Source: Deinococcus aetherius (GTDB lineage Bacteria; Deinococcota; Deinococci; Deinococcales; Deinococcaceae). Taken from it: a stretch of 64,000 nucleotides of DNA. Shown here piece by piece: positions 35,641-49,094 of the stretch. Both the position numbers and the translations under genes were made by a program. The DNA is taken from NCBI RefSeq assembly GCF_025997855.1, contig NZ_AP026560.1:1080001-1144000 (forward strand), read 5' to 3'. Every line of letters starts with the position of its first letter. Position 1 is the stretch's first letter. Below the pieces are notes generated by a model, which was not told the origin of the DNA, did not search any database, and worked only from the letters and a program-made list of their open reading frames with translations.

Positions 35641-35701
35641 AACACCGTTCCGCTGAGCAACACGAGGCATTTCCCGGATTGCTCAGCGGGACAACAGTGT
35701 T
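35641..35701. repeat. Perfect 11-bp inverted repeat with outer arms
   Basis: CCGCTGAGCAA (35650-35660) pairs perfectly with TTGCTCAGCGG (35679-35689); outside it AACAC (35641-35645) pairs with GTGTT (35697-35701). The loop is 18 nt. It could be a terminator for the 34173-35615 pair or a remnant of a mobile repeat. The remaining gap up to 35928 shows no gene. Confidence 0.7.
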
Positions 35702-35928
35702 CCGTCAACCTCTTCAAAGCACGTCGACTTCGCCCGGACGCGCCCAGGAGGGGTCTGTGGGCATTCGGCGTGCTCCCCGCCGCTCTCCACACCCCGTGGT
35801 TCCGGCGGTCATCCCACGGTCACGAGGAGGTCATGAGGGCCTTCCTAATGTGGCGGCACAGCGGACGGGACGCGAACGGACAATCACCCGGCCCGCTCAC
35901 CCCGCCCCGGTGGGGGAAGGAGAAAGGT

Positions 35929-36366
35929 ATGCGCGAAGGGTGGAGGAAGATGGTGGCCCTGCTGGCGTCTGCGGTGCTGCTCGCGGGAAGCCCGGTGCGG
36001 GCCGACACGGTCCCGTCGGGGCTGTATGCCCAGTACGAGGCGCAGCGGGACGTGACGCGCGGCTTCGGCTACCACGAGGTCTTCGAGCCGGACGTTTACC
36101 GGATGGACGAGGGCGACGTCGAGACCGAGGAGGTTACCCTGTCGGGCGGCGAGTACCGCTTCAAGGCGATCTGCGACAGTGCCTGCGGCGACATCGACCT
36201 CGTGGTGCGCGATTCGCGAGGGCAGGTCGTCGCCTCGGACTACGAACTGGACAGCGTGCCCATCGTCTCCTTCCGGACCGGGCGAGGTGACTACACCGTG
36301 CGGCTGAGCATGGAGTCCTGCGACTGGGAGCCCTGCCAGGCCGTGCTCATGTACATGAAGAAGTAG
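35929..36366 (+). CDS. Secreted PPC-like small protein
   Basis: The 145-residue protein has a signal peptide (cleavage near VRADT) and a beta-sandwich domain resembling bacterial pre-peptidase C-terminal (PPC) domains: GEYRFKAICDSACGDIDLVVRDSRGQVV and GDYTVRLSMESCDWEPC. Four cysteines in two close pairs suggest disulfides. AAGGAG is about 7 nt before the ATG, chosen over earlier in-frame starts without such a site. It stands alone and is followed by a strong hairpin. Confidence 0.65.
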   Translation: MREGWRKMVALLASAVLLAGSPVRADTVPSGLYAQYEAQRDVTRGFGYHEVFEPDVYRMDEGDVETEEVTLSGGEYRFKAICDSACGDIDLVVRDSRGQVVASDYELDSVPIVSFRTGRGDYTVRLSMESCDWEPCQAVLMYMKK

Positions 36367-36379
36367 GATAGGGACGCGT

Positions 36380-36413
36380 GGGCGGAACGGCAAGGGAGAG
36401 GGCCGTTCCGCCC
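36380..36413 (+). terminator. Terminator after the PPC-like gene
   Basis: A perfect 12-bp stem (36380-36391 with 36402-36413) with a 10-nt loop lies 14 bp past the stop codon; no T-run. Confidence 0.7.
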
Positions 36414-36471
36414 TGCCCGTTCGTCGTCTCCCTTCCATCCCTTCCAGGTCTCCCCGCGTACAATCCCCCCT

Positions 36472-39603
<3,132 letters not shown>

Positions 39604-39618
39604 GGGGAGGCTTGGGCG

Positions 39619-39752
39619 GGGGGACCCCTCCGGCGCTTCGCGCCACCTCCCCTTAAAAGGGAGGCTATCGTCGGCATCGTTTCTCCGGTGTCGTGCGCCT
39701 CAAGGCTCCCCTTTAAGGGGAGCTGTCGGCGCAGCCGACTGAGGGGTCCCCC
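39619..39752. repeat. 134-bp inverted-repeat element upstream of the DUF559 gene
   Basis: The arms, about 48 nt each, run from GGGGGACCCCTC at the left to GAGGGGTCCCCC at the right. Inside each arm is a small hairpin of different sequence (GGCGC/GCGCC left; GTCGG/CCGAC right), then a shared CTCCCCTTAAA block. The right end is 4 bp from the -10 of the nuclease gene. Confidence 0.85.
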
Positions 39753-39768
39753 AGCCTAAGCTAGCGCC

Positions 39769-40131
39769 ATGCGTCACGCCTACACCCGGCACCTCGCTCC
39801 CCGCGCCCGCGAACTCCGCAACAACCAGACCCCCGCCGAGCGCAAACTCTGGTTCGAGTTCCTCCGCACGCATCCGGTCAAGTTCCGGCGTCAGGTCCCG
39901 CTTCACGGCTACATCCTGGATTTCTACTCGCCTTCCCTGAAGCTGTGCATCGAACTGGATGGCCGCAGTCACGACGGTCGGGCGGCGGTGGAGTACGACG
40001 CCGAGCGGACGCAGCAACTCACGGCGGCGGGCATCCAGGTGGTGCGCTTCAGGAATGCGGAAGTGTTCGGGCAGTTCGAAGGCGTATGCAAGGTGATTGA
40101 GGCCCTCTGTCGGGGAGAAGCGCCTTTCTGA
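39769..40131 (+). CDS. DUF559 Vsr-like endonuclease
   Basis: The 120-residue protein matches DUF559, a Vsr/restriction-fold nuclease family: ARELRNNQTPAERKLWFEFLR at the start, then FRRQVPLHGYILDFYSPSLKLCIELDGRSH, where D in LDFY, E in IELDG and the nearby H form the expected metal site. The function is unproven; proposed roles are mismatch or invasive-DNA cleavage. TAAGCT (39757-39762) ends 6 nt before the ATG. It lies immediately behind the inverted-repeat element and convergent to gyrB. Confidence 0.85.
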   Translation: MRHAYTRHLAPRARELRNNQTPAERKLWFEFLRTHPVKFRRQVPLHGYILDFYSPSLKLCIELDGRSHDGRAAVEYDAERTQQLTAAGIQVVRFRNAEVFGQFEGVCKVIEALCRGEAPF

Positions 40132-40155
40132 TCTGTCATTGAGTAGAGCCATAGC

Positions 40156-40183
40156 AAAAACCGCCCACCACACGGGCAGGCGG
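40156..40183 (-). terminator. Terminator of gyrB
   Basis: On the minus strand a 9-bp stem with two wobbles is followed by TTTTTG (A-run 40156-40160 on the plus strand), 18 bp after the gyrB stop. It also sits downstream of the convergent DUF559 gene. Confidence 0.8.
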
Positions 40184-40200
40184 CTCTTGTCTTGCTTCCC

Positions 40201-42186
<1,986 letters not shown>

Positions 42187-42242
42187 GGTCCTCCTGGCGG
42201 CGCCCTCAGGGGGAAAGCGCGGCGGTAGAAAGGTCGATTCGG

Positions 42243-42266
42243 AAAAAACGGGCGCTGGGTGCGCCC
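42243..42266 (-). terminator. Terminator-like hairpin in the gyrB leader (possible attenuator)
   Basis: On the minus strand GGGCGC-ACCCA-GCGCCC is followed by G and six U. It begins about 8 nt after the expected transcription start and lies about 57 nt before the ATG. It could stop transcription early unless overridden. Confidence 0.6.
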
Positions 42267-42280
42267 CCGAAGGTCCTGAC

Positions 42281-42309
42281 AGTATACCCCTCCAGTTGAA
42301 ACGGGTCAA
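42281..42309 (-). promoter_or_regulatory. gyrB promoter
   Basis: TTGACC (42304-42309) and TATACT (42281-42286) with an ideal 17-bp spacer. The expected start is near 42274, giving a leader of about 88 nt, unlike the leaderless genes around it. Confidence 0.85.
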
Positions 42310-42314
42310 ATAGA

Positions 42315-42331
42315 TTACGTAAATAGCGTAA
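42315..42331 (-). promoter_or_regulatory. RDRM-like palindrome upstream of gyrB
   Basis: The minus strand reads TTACGCTATTTACGTAA, 17 bp, matching 12 of 17 positions of the radiation/desiccation response motif TTATGTCATTGACATAA as I recall it, with ATTACG/CGTAAT arms. It lies 5 bp upstream of the -35. It may bind DdrO; gyrB is among the predicted RDR genes in Deinococcus. Confidence 0.6.
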
Positions 42332-42461
42332 TTAGGCGGCCCGAGTATGAATCGGCGTGGTCAGGCTGGATGGCGTCCAGGGCGAAAAAAATCAGCAAGG
42401 GGGGTTTGATGGACGGCCGGGGTTTGGCGTTCCGGGTCGCTCGGGGCACAATGGGCACCCG

Positions 42462-44420
42462 ATGCGCCGCGTTCCCGCCCTCACGTTCCTCCTCGCGGGC
42501 AGCCTCGCCCACGCCGGGCCGAGCTGCGCCCTCCCCACCGGGCCGCTGCCGACCCAGACCCGCGCCGTGTTCATCCTCGACACGAGCGGCAGCATGCGCG
42601 GCATCGGGGACGGGCGGGCGAACATCTTCGGGCGGGTGAAGGCGGCGGTGAAGGGCTACGTGCGCGGGGCGAGGCCGGATCAGGTCGAACTCGTCACCTT
42701 CGACACCGGGCCGCGTCCGGCGCGGAGCTACACGCTGCCGGGGGACGCCGCCCGCTGGAACGCCGACCTCGCCGCCCTGCGCGCGAACGGGCGGAACACG
42801 TACCTCTACCGCAGCGTGGCCCGGGCGCTCGCGCCGCTGGCCGCCCGCGAGCGGTACGCGACGACCGTCTTCATCCTGACGGACGGCATCGACAACGACC
42901 CGAAGGCTCAGTACACCGCCGAGCGCGCCCTCGCCGCCTTCCGGGGACGCGGCCCTCTCGACACGCTGCATTACGTGGCGCTGGGCACCGACATTCCCGC
43001 CGCCGCCCACACGGCGCTGGGGGCGAGCGGGTACGGGGACGGCCTGACCGCTCCCGTGGGGCAGGTGCCGGACCTGACCCGGCTGGGCGGGGGCGTGGTG
43101 ACCGTCCGCGACCCGGCGCAGGTGCCCGTCCCCTTTCCCGAGAGCGCACCCCTGAGCCTCGCCGTGGGGGAGGCCGGAGACCGGGTGAGCCTGGCGGAGG
43201 GCCGGGTGACAGGTGGTTGGGCACGGCTGAATGTCAATGGCCGTGTTCCTCTCGGCACACCCGCCTTGCTGTGTGCGGAAACCACGGGGGGACAGGTGCG
43301 CCGCGTCCTCCTGCGCCTGAACGTGCCTCCCGCTCCCGACCTGACGTGGCTCAACCCCGGGGCCGACCGCACACTCGCGCCTGGCGAGACGGTCACGCTG
43401 CGGTACCGGCTGGACGACGGGGCGGACGTGGGAGGCGCGGCCCTCACCCTCCCTTCGGGCCTGGTGGGTGAACTCGTGCGCCTCCCGGGTGGACGAGACC
43501 TCGGCGTGCGGCTGACGAACGTGGGGCTGGAGCCGGAGCGGGTCACGCCGGTTCTGACCTTCGCGGGTGGGGGCGGCGTTCCGCTGGCGGGCGTGACGGG
43601 GGCCGGGGCGGCAACCATCCCCAGGCGCACGCCTCCCAGCCCGTCCTCTCCAGACGGCTCCCGTTCGGAAGGCTCCCCGCTGCCGCGTCTCCTCGCGGGC
43701 CTGCTCGGACTGCTCGCGCTCGGCGGGCTTGCGCTGCTCCTCCTCGCCCGGCGGCGCCGTCCCCGTTCCCGCCCGCGCCGCGCTCCCCGGCCCACCCTGC
43801 CGCCCACCCCAGCCCCGCCGACGGTCGAGGGCATCCAGTACCGCGAGGACCGCACGCTCGCCCTCGCCCACGCGGACGGTCTGGTGACCGCCGTGTCGGC
43901 CCCGCTCGGCGGCCCCTTCGACCTCGGGCAGGTGGCGCGGGTGCCGCACCTCAGCGGGCTGCGGCTGGAACAGGCTCAGGGCGGCCTGAGCGTGCTTCGC
44001 GTGCCCGCCGACCTGGAGGTCAGCCAGGGGGCGCGGCTCTTGGAGGCGGGCGACGTGATCCGACCCGGCGCCCTGCTCGGGGTCGCGGTTGCCCGACCTG
44101 CCCGTTCTCCCTGGCCGCCCCTCGGCACCCTCGTGGGGCTGGGGCTGCCGCTGCGGCTGCGCGCGGACGGGGTGACCCTGCACGTCGTCGGGCCGTACGG
44201 GGACCACGCGCTCACCCTGCCGACCGGCGTCACGGACCTGGGGGAGGCGTTCGGGGCGCCCGTCCTGGGCGGGCTCAAGCTCACCCCCAGCGGTTCGCAC
44301 CTCCTGCTCGCCGACGTGCCCGCGTCCCTCACCGTGCGGCGGGTGGCGGATGGAACGCCTTTGCGCCCCGGCACCTACCTGCCTCCTGAAGTGCACCTCG
44401 ACCTGCCCGGCGAGGGGTGA
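42462..44420 (+). CDS. Secreted/membrane-anchored von Willebrand A-domain protein
   Basis: The 652-residue protein has a signal peptide, a vWA domain from about residue 30 with the MIDAS motif DTSGS and the later TDGIDND, a beta-rich middle, one transmembrane helix (about 410-432) followed by a run of arginines (stop-transfer, so the C-terminus is cytosolic), and a C-terminal beta-rich domain of two similar halves ([16 protein letters not shown] and [16 protein letters not shown]). The ATG at 42462 gives the signal peptide; a CACAAT hexamer ends 9 nt before it. The role is unknown; such proteins often anchor protein assemblies. Confidence 0.75.
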   Translation: MRRVPALTFLLAGSLAHAGPSCALPTGPLPTQTRAVFILDTSGSMRGIGDGRANIFGRVKAAVKGYVRGARPDQVELVTFDTGPRPARSYTLPGDAARWNADLAALRANGRNTYLYRSVARALAPLAARERYATTVFILTDGIDNDPKAQYTAERALAAFRGRGPLDTLHYVALGTDIPAAAHTALGASGYGDGLTAPVGQVPDLTRLGGGVVTVRDPAQVPVPFPESAPLSLAVGEAGDRVSLAEGRVTGGWARLNVNGRVPLGTPALLCAETTGGQVRRVLLRLNVPPAPDLTWLNPGADRTLAPGETVTLRYRLDDGADVGGAALTLPSGLVGELVRLPGGRDLGVRLTNVGLEPERVTPVLTFAGGGGVPLAGVTGAGAATIPRRTPPSPSSPDGSRSEGSPLPRLLAGLLGLLALGGLALLLLARRRRPRSRPRRAPRPTLPPTPAPPTVEGIQYREDRTLALAHADGLVTAVSAPLGGPFDLGQVARVPHLSGLRLEQAQGGLSVLRVPADLEVSQGARLLEAGDVIRPGALLGVAVARPARSPWPPLGTLVGLGLPLRLRADGVTLHVVGPYGDHALTLPTGVTDLGEAFGAPVLGGLKLTPSGSHLLLADVPASLTVRRVADGTPLRPGTYLPPEVHLDLPGEG

Positions 44421-44456
44421 GGGCTTCCGGCCCGGAGCCCCACGTTACGCTGGGGC

Positions 44457-44972
44457 ATGGAGTTCCTGCGGCTCGTCCACGGCTACCTCTTCGACACGCC
44501 CCTCGCCCTGCTGTTTCCCACGCCCTACACCCTCTCCGCGCTGATCCTCTTCGTGTGGAGCCTGGGCCCGGCCCTCAAACGACAGGTGGGCCGGGGCTTC
44601 CTGGTGTGGCTGCGCGTGGTGTGGGTGCTCACCCTGATCCCGGCGGTGACGGGCGTGATCCTGGCGGTGGGCGGGGCGAAGGTGCCCAGCGCCGTGCGCG
44701 CGAACACCGAGTACCTGCAAGAGAACTGCCGCCAGGTCGGCGACCTCACCCGCTACTGCCTGCCCGTCGATCCCAGCCGCGACTGGGAACACTGGATGTA
44801 CACCGGTCTCGCCCTGCTGAGCCTCTACGTGATCGAGGTGCTGGTGAAGGGCCGCCTCGTCGAACACCGCTCCGGCCTGCGCTTCCTGCCCGTCGCCACC
44901 CTCTTCCTGTATGGGGTCGCTTACATGGTCGTGCGCGTCGCCCTGCTGCCGGGAAGCACGCCGGGGACGTGA
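44457..44972 (+). CDS. Four-helix integral membrane protein, unknown
   Basis: The 171-residue protein has four hydrophobic helices (about 15-32, 47-68, 115-133, 145-163) and a conserved-looking periplasmic loop with two cysteines (NCRQVGDLTRYCL) that could form a disulfide. No family is recognised. TACGCT (44446-44451) ends 5 nt before the ATG. It is 36 bp after the vWA gene on the same strand. Confidence 0.6.
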   Translation: MEFLRLVHGYLFDTPLALLFPTPYTLSALILFVWSLGPALKRQVGRGFLVWLRVVWVLTLIPAVTGVILAVGGAKVPSAVRANTEYLQENCRQVGDLTRYCLPVDPSRDWEHWMYTGLALLSLYVIEVLVKGRLVEHRSGLRFLPVATLFLYGVAYMVVRVALLPGSTPGT

Positions 44973-44974
44973 GG

Positions 44975-45062
44975 AGCGGTCAGCTTTCAGCCGTCAGCCA
45001 CAGAACCCTACGCCAGAGCTTCGGCCTTTCTTGCTGAAAGCTGACCGCTGAGAGCTGACCGC
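44975..45062. repeat. Inverted heptad array TCAGCNN, copy 4
   Basis: TCAGC words at a 7-nt period (44979-44998) face four GCTGA words (45033-45058). It begins 2-3 bp after a stop codon and its right edge touches the -10 of kynB, so part of the kynB promoter lies inside the repeat. Confidence 0.8.
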
Positions 45063-45069
45063 TTATCCT
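45041..45069 (+). promoter_or_regulatory. kynB promoter partly supplied by the heptad repeat
   Basis: CTGACC (45041-45046), a TTGACC-like -35 made of repeat sequence, is 17 bp from TATCCT (45064-45069), which ends 6 nt before the ATG. Confidence 0.55.
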
Positions 45070-45075
45070 TCCCCC

Positions 45076-45720
45076 ATGATCGACATCTCCAGGCAACTCG
45101 TCAGCGGGCACCCCACCTGGCCGGGCGACCCCCCCTTCCGGGTCGAGCCGATGATGCAAATCGCGGGCGGGGACAGCGTGAACACCGCCGAAATCCACGC
45201 GAGCACCCACACCGGCACCCATGTGGACGCTCCCTGGCACTACGACGACTCGGGGCTGCGGCTGGAGGAACTCGGCCTCGACCCGTACGTGGGCCGCTGC
45301 CTGGTGGTCACGGCGCGGGGTCCCCTGGTCGGCCTGGAGGTGCTGGGCAGCCTGCCACAGGACCTCCCGCTCCGGCTGCTCCTCCACACCGGCCAGCCCG
45401 CCCACTGGGAGGCTTTTCCGGAGGACTTCGCCGCCATCGACCCCGCCCTGATCCACGAGCTGTACCGCCGTGGCGTGCAACTCATCGGCACGGACAGCCC
45501 CAGCGTGGACCCCCTGACGAGCAAGACGCTGGACGCCCACGCCGCCTGCCGCGAGACGGGCATCCTGATCGTGGAGGGCCTGAACCTCAGCCACGTGCCC
45601 GACGGCGAGTACGACCTGATGTGCCTGCCGCTGCCACTGGCCCGGGTGGACGGCGCCCCCGCCCGCGCGGTGCTCTTTCCCGCCCGCTCCCTGCCCGAGC
45701 CCCCGCCCGTCGGCGCCTGA
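45076..45720 (+). CDS. kynB: Kynurenine formamidase
   Basis: KynB hydrolyses N-formylkynurenine in tryptophan breakdown. The 214-residue protein has the cyclase-family metal motif STHTGTHVDAPWHY, the start IDISRQLVSGHPTWPGD, and the KynB-type GTDSPSVDPLTSKTLDAH and EGLNLSHVPDGEY segments. Length is typical. The gene is alone on the plus strand, so other kyn genes must be elsewhere. It converges on the thioesterase gene with 4 bp between stops. Confidence 0.9.
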   Translation: MIDISRQLVSGHPTWPGDPPFRVEPMMQIAGGDSVNTAEIHASTHTGTHVDAPWHYDDSGLRLEELGLDPYVGRCLVVTARGPLVGLEVLGSLPQDLPLRLLLHTGQPAHWEAFPEDFAAIDPALIHELYRRGVQLIGTDSPSVDPLTSKTLDAHAACRETGILIVEGLNLSHVPDGEYDLMCLPLPLARVDGAPARAVLFPARSLPEPPPVGA

Positions 45721-45724
45721 GCGG

Positions 45725-46189
45725 CTAGAACCCGAAGGCCCGCACGACCTCCGTCGGGGTGCGCTTGGGGCGCCCGCTGCCCGGGTCCACCCACACCCAC
45801 TCGGTCTCGCACTCGGCAAGGCGGGTCTCCTCCTGCCCGTCCTCCGTGAGGCGGTCGATGGCGTAGGCACGCACGCTTCGCACCCCCGCCGTCACCGTGA
45901 GCGCCGTGCGGACGCGCACCCGGTCCCCGAGGTAGGCCGGGCGGTGGTAGACGATGGTGTGCTGCCGGGCGACGGGCACGGCCCCCAGGGCGATCAGGGC
46001 GTCTGTGCCCATGCCCAGCCGCAGGGCGTGGGCGCGGGCCACCCCCTCGCACCACGCCAGGTAGACCGTGTTGTTGACGTGGTTCAGGTCGTCGAGGTCC
46101 CCGGGGCCCACCACGACCTCCATCTCGTGCCGCCGGGCGTGCGGGAGCGCGTCCCACAGCACGTCCGCGTCGGGAATCCGGAGCTTCAA
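45725..46189 (-). CDS. Hotdog-fold acyl-CoA thioesterase (YbgC/FadM type)
   Basis: The 154-residue protein has the 4-HBT signature GDLDDLNHVNNTVYLAWCEGVARAH with the catalytic Asp, then IVYHRPAYLGDRV and a C-terminal strand. The start is taken as TTG at 46189: its last two bases overlap the TGA of the upstream dehydratase gene, giving a coupled junction, and no ATG or GTG fits the family's N-terminus. Longer frames run antisense. The acyl substrate is unknown. Confidence 0.82.
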   Translation of the reverse strand: MKLRIPDADVLWDALPHARRHEMEVVVGPGDLDDLNHVNNTVYLAWCEGVARAHALRLGMGTDALIALGAVPVARQHTIVYHRPAYLGDRVRVRTALTVTAGVRSVRAYAIDRLTEDGQEETRLAECETEWVWVDPGSGRPKRTPTEVVRAFGF

Positions 46190-46518
46190 GGCTGGCCCGC
46201 CTCCGCCAGCAGGTCGTTGACCGCCCGCGCCCCCTCGATGTCGAGGCTCGTCACGCCGCCCGCGTCGTAGGTGAAGTAGCTGACCCGCACCCGCCGGTAG
46301 GAGAGCCGGATGTCGGGGTGGTGGCCCTGCGCTTCGGCGAGTGCGGCCACACGCACCACGAAGTCCACCCCCGCCCCGTAGGTGTCGAAGGTGAAGTCGC
46401 GGTAGAGCTTGCCGTCGTCGCCCCACCAGCCCTCGGGTTTGAGGTCCTGCACGTCGCCGTCGGTGAGCTTGCGGCCTGGGTCGTACGCCATGCGCGGGTC
46501 GTAGGGGTGGTAACTCAT
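46186..46518 (-). CDS. Pterin-4a-carbinolamine dehydratase
   Basis: The enzyme regenerates the pterin cofactor of aromatic amino-acid hydroxylases. The 110-residue protein carries the PCD motif AEAQGHHPDIRLSYRRVRVSYFTYDAGGVTSLD with the catalytic histidine pair, and the GWW...LYRDFTFDTYGAGVDFV core. TAGCAT (46525-46530) ends 6 nt before the ATG. Coupled to the thioesterase and close to kynB, it hints at aromatic amino-acid catabolism, though no hydroxylase is in the window. Confidence 0.92.
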   Translation of the reverse strand: MSYHPYDPRMAYDPGRKLTDGDVQDLKPEGWWGDDGKLYRDFTFDTYGAGVDFVVRVAALAEAQGHHPDIRLSYRRVRVSYFTYDAGGVTSLDIEGARAVNDLLAEAGQP

Positions 46519-46702
46519 GCGGCCATGCTACGGGAGGGGGCGGGGGAGAGGGTGGGGGTGGGACGCGGTTGAAAGGTTCTCCCCTCCACGCAGGGCAGGA
46601 TTGAAACGCGGCTTAATCAAACCTTGAAGCACGTCTGCGTCCGGATTTTCCGCGTCATCTCTGCAACCCGGGGAGTCGCAGAGCATTTACGGTGAGTGGC
46701 GT

Positions 46703-47476
46703 ATGAAAAGAATTCCTGCTCTGCTGATGGTCGGCTCTGCCCTCCTGCTCGCCTCCTGTGACCGCACGAACGTCCCCAGCAACCTCACCAATGTGTCGGG
46801 GACTGTCGTAGAAGGGAGTCTCGCCGCGTCGAGTAACGGTACCCTGGCCCTCACGACAAGCGCCTGGACGGGTGGGGCGGGCTCCGTCAGGGCGTACACG
46901 GGTGAGGGGAGCCAACCCCAGAACGTCGTCACCACAGCCCTCGCCGCCGACGGCAAGTTCAGCCTCAACCTTCCCACCGCGCCCGCAGCGGGGACGCTGT
47001 CGGCCATCGCCGCCGACGAATTCAACGCCGAAGAGGACAACTGCACGGGGACGGTTACGGTCAGCACCAGCCAGGCGCGGGGTGCGGCTTTGGCCATCGG
47101 GGCGGAGGGCGCGACGAAGAGCGGGGGCATTACTCCTCTGTCCGTCACCAGCAAGGTTGACAGTGCCGGGAAGGTGATCGGCTACGAAGCCACCCTGGGT
47201 GAACTGCTGTACGTGGACCGTGGCCTGACCATCAAGGGGACGCAGACCTGCACGAACGGCAGTGACACCTTCAAGGGCGATATCGACGTGAGTCTGCAAC
47301 AGGGCTGGAATAAGGTCAGCCTCACCCTCCAACTGAATGCAGATGGTGCCTTGACCGGCCTCGTGGTCCGCAGTGGTAGCCACCCCAGCAACTGGGTCTT
47401 CCTGAACAGCGGCAGCGCATCCCCCCTGGGCGTTCAGAGCCTCAAGGCCCTGGAGAAGTTCTCCCTCTTCCGCTAA
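46703..47476 (+). CDS. Lipoprotein of unknown function
   Basis: The 257-residue protein has a lipoprotein signal peptide with lipobox LLASC, then a Ser/Thr/Gly-rich, beta-rich body with no motif I recognise; two further cysteines (ENC and TQTC) may pair. TACGGT (46688-46693) ends 9 nt before the ATG, so the leader is at most a few bases. It stands alone and ends with a clear terminator. Confidence 0.65.
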   Translation: MKRIPALLMVGSALLLASCDRTNVPSNLTNVSGTVVEGSLAASSNGTLALTTSAWTGGAGSVRAYTGEGSQPQNVVTTALAADGKFSLNLPTAPAAGTLSAIAADEFNAEEDNCTGTVTVSTSQARGAALAIGAEGATKSGGITPLSVTSKVDSAGKVIGYEATLGELLYVDRGLTIKGTQTCTNGSDTFKGDIDVSLQQGWNKVSLTLQLNADGALTGLVVRSGSHPSNWVFLNSGSASPLGVQSLKALEKFSLFR

Positions 47477-47489
47477 CCCCCACCCTCCA

Positions 47490-47527
47490 GCCGCCCTGCC
47501 TTCCTGCGCGGGGCGGCCCTTCTTTGT
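47490..47527 (+). terminator. Terminator after the lipoprotein gene
   Basis: GCCGCCC (47490-47496) pairs with GGGCGGC (47511-47517), followed by CCTTCTTTGT. Its tail is the first part of the 38-bp direct repeat. Confidence 0.75.
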
Positions 47528-47558
47528 CCCTGCTCCCCAATTGCGCCGCCCGTTCCGC
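47521..47558. repeat. 38-bp direct repeat, copy left of the MHYT kinase gene
   Basis: The core CCCCAATTGCG and CGCCCGTTCCGC are identical to 49422-49459; differences are scattered single bases, mostly in the first half. Confidence 0.75.
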
Positions 47559-47576
47559 TCCGCCGCCTGTCGCCGC

Positions 47577-49094
47577 TCACACGGGCTGGTACACGACCCC
47601 CTCGCCGTCCACCCGCCCGGCCTTCACGTCGGCGTCGGCGGGCAGGCGCAGCAGCGTCACGTCGCCCTCCAGCTCCAGGCTGCCACCATGCTGACGGAGG
47701 ATCCGCCGGGCACTCCCCAGTCCGATCCGCTCCCCCGCGCGCGAGGACGATGACGGGGCGGGTTGACCCTGCGCCCCCTCGCTGTCCGCGTGGTGCCCGA
47801 TCAACACCACGACCTCGTCTCCCTGCCGCTCGGCCCGGACTTCCAGGCGCGGCCGGGATGCCCCGCCCGCCGCGTCGAGGGTGGCGGCGAGCACTTCCGT
47901 GAAGGCCAGCCGGAGCAACATCGTGTCGCCCCGCACCCACGGCAGGTCACCCATCACCCACTGCACGCGCCGTCCCTTGAGCCGGGGTTCGAGGTCGCTG
48001 CGCACCTGCGTGACCAATACGTTTAGCGAGACCCGCTCGACCCTGGCGGGCGTTCCCCGGAAGAACGGGAGTTGCTTGAGCTGGGCGACGTGGGTGTTGA
48101 CGCTGTCCATCTCCTGCCGCAGCAGGGACAGGTACCGCTGGACCCGGGCGTCCCTCCCGTCTGCCAGGGCCCGTTCCAGCAGGGAGGTCACCCCGGCGGC
48201 GCGGCGGGTGGGTTCGGCGAGGTCGTGGGAGATCGACACGGCGTACGCCAGCAACTCGGCGTGCGCGTCCTCCAGGGCCTCCGTCCGCTCGGCGACGCGG
48301 CGTTCGAGTTCGCTGTTCAGGCGTTGCAGCTCCGACGACCGGGCGACGTGCGAGGCCACCCGCTCGTTCATCAGGAGGGCCCAGACCGCCGCGCCGAGCA
48401 GGGTGACGGCGACCAGCGCGACGCCCCGCGCCAGCCCCACGCCGGAGACGGCGCCGTGGGCGTGTCCGGCGGCGGACAGGTCATCCAGGTGGAACCGGGC
48501 GGCGTGCATGGCGGTGTAGTGCATGGTGGCAACCGCGAGGCCCAGCACCAAGGCTCCCCCCAATCGCCAGCGCTCCTGCTCGGCGGGGGGCGTGACACGA
48601 ACGCGCAGGCCGAGCCAGAGGGCCACGGTGGCGGCACTCACGGCAACGAGGACCGAGAGCGCCACGCCGACGGGGTCGTACCGCAGATGCCCGTCGAAGC
48701 GCAGGGCCGACATCCCCACGTAGTGCATGCCGGTGATGCTCAGGCCGAGCAGCCCACCCCCACTCAGCAGTTCCCCCCACCCCACCCGCTCCCGGTTGAT
48801 GATCAGGAGGGCCAGCGCGGCGGCGAGCACGGCCGTCAGCCAGGACAACAGGGTGGTGGGCAGGGCGTAGGACATCGGGACGGGAGCCTTCAGGGCCAGC
48901 ATGCCGATGAAGTGCATGGCCCAGATGCCCACCCCCAGGATCAGGGCGCTGCCGCCCAGCCACGTCCACGAGCGTCTGGGCCCCCCGCCGAGACCACCCG
49001 TCGCCAGGCTCAGGGTCGCGTACCCGGCCAGGCAGGCGACGATGATCGACAGGGCGACGAGTTCGGGTTGGTACGTGGAGGGAGTGGAGACCAT
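47577..49094 (-). CDS. MHYT-domain sensor histidine kinase
   Basis: The 505-residue protein begins with a seven-helix MHYT domain with three repeats (MHFIGM, MHYVGM, MHYTAM), proposed to bind copper and sense O2, CO or NO. A coiled coil (ELERRVAERTEALEDAHAE) leads to a HisKA-type H-box (SISHDLAEPTRRAAG) and a diverged HATPase domain (GLGSARRILRQHGGSLEL); the N-box is hard to see, so kinase activity is uncertain. No response regulator is adjacent. A TAGGCT hexamer ends 12 nt before the ATG. The gene lies between two 38-bp direct repeats. Confidence 0.85.
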   Translation of the reverse strand: MVSTPSTYQPELVALSIIVACLAGYATLSLATGGLGGGPRRSWTWLGGSALILGVGIWAMHFIGMLALKAPVPMSYALPTTLLSWLTAVLAAALALLIINRERVGWGELLSGGGLLGLSITGMHYVGMSALRFDGHLRYDPVGVALSVLVAVSAATVALWLGLRVRVTPPAEQERWRLGGALVLGLAVATMHYTAMHAARFHLDDLSAAGHAHGAVSGVGLARGVALVAVTLLGAAVWALLMNERVASHVARSSELQRLNSELERRVAERTEALEDAHAELLAYAVSISHDLAEPTRRAAGVTSLLERALADGRDARVQRYLSLLRQEMDSVNTHVAQLKQLPFFRGTPARVERVSLNVLVTQVRSDLEPRLKGRRVQWVMGDLPWVRGDTMLLRLAFTEVLAATLDAAGGASRPRLEVRAERQGDEVVVLIGHHADSEGAQGQPAPSSSSRAGERIGLGSARRILRQHGGSLELEGDVTLLRLPADADVKAGRVDGEGVVYQPV

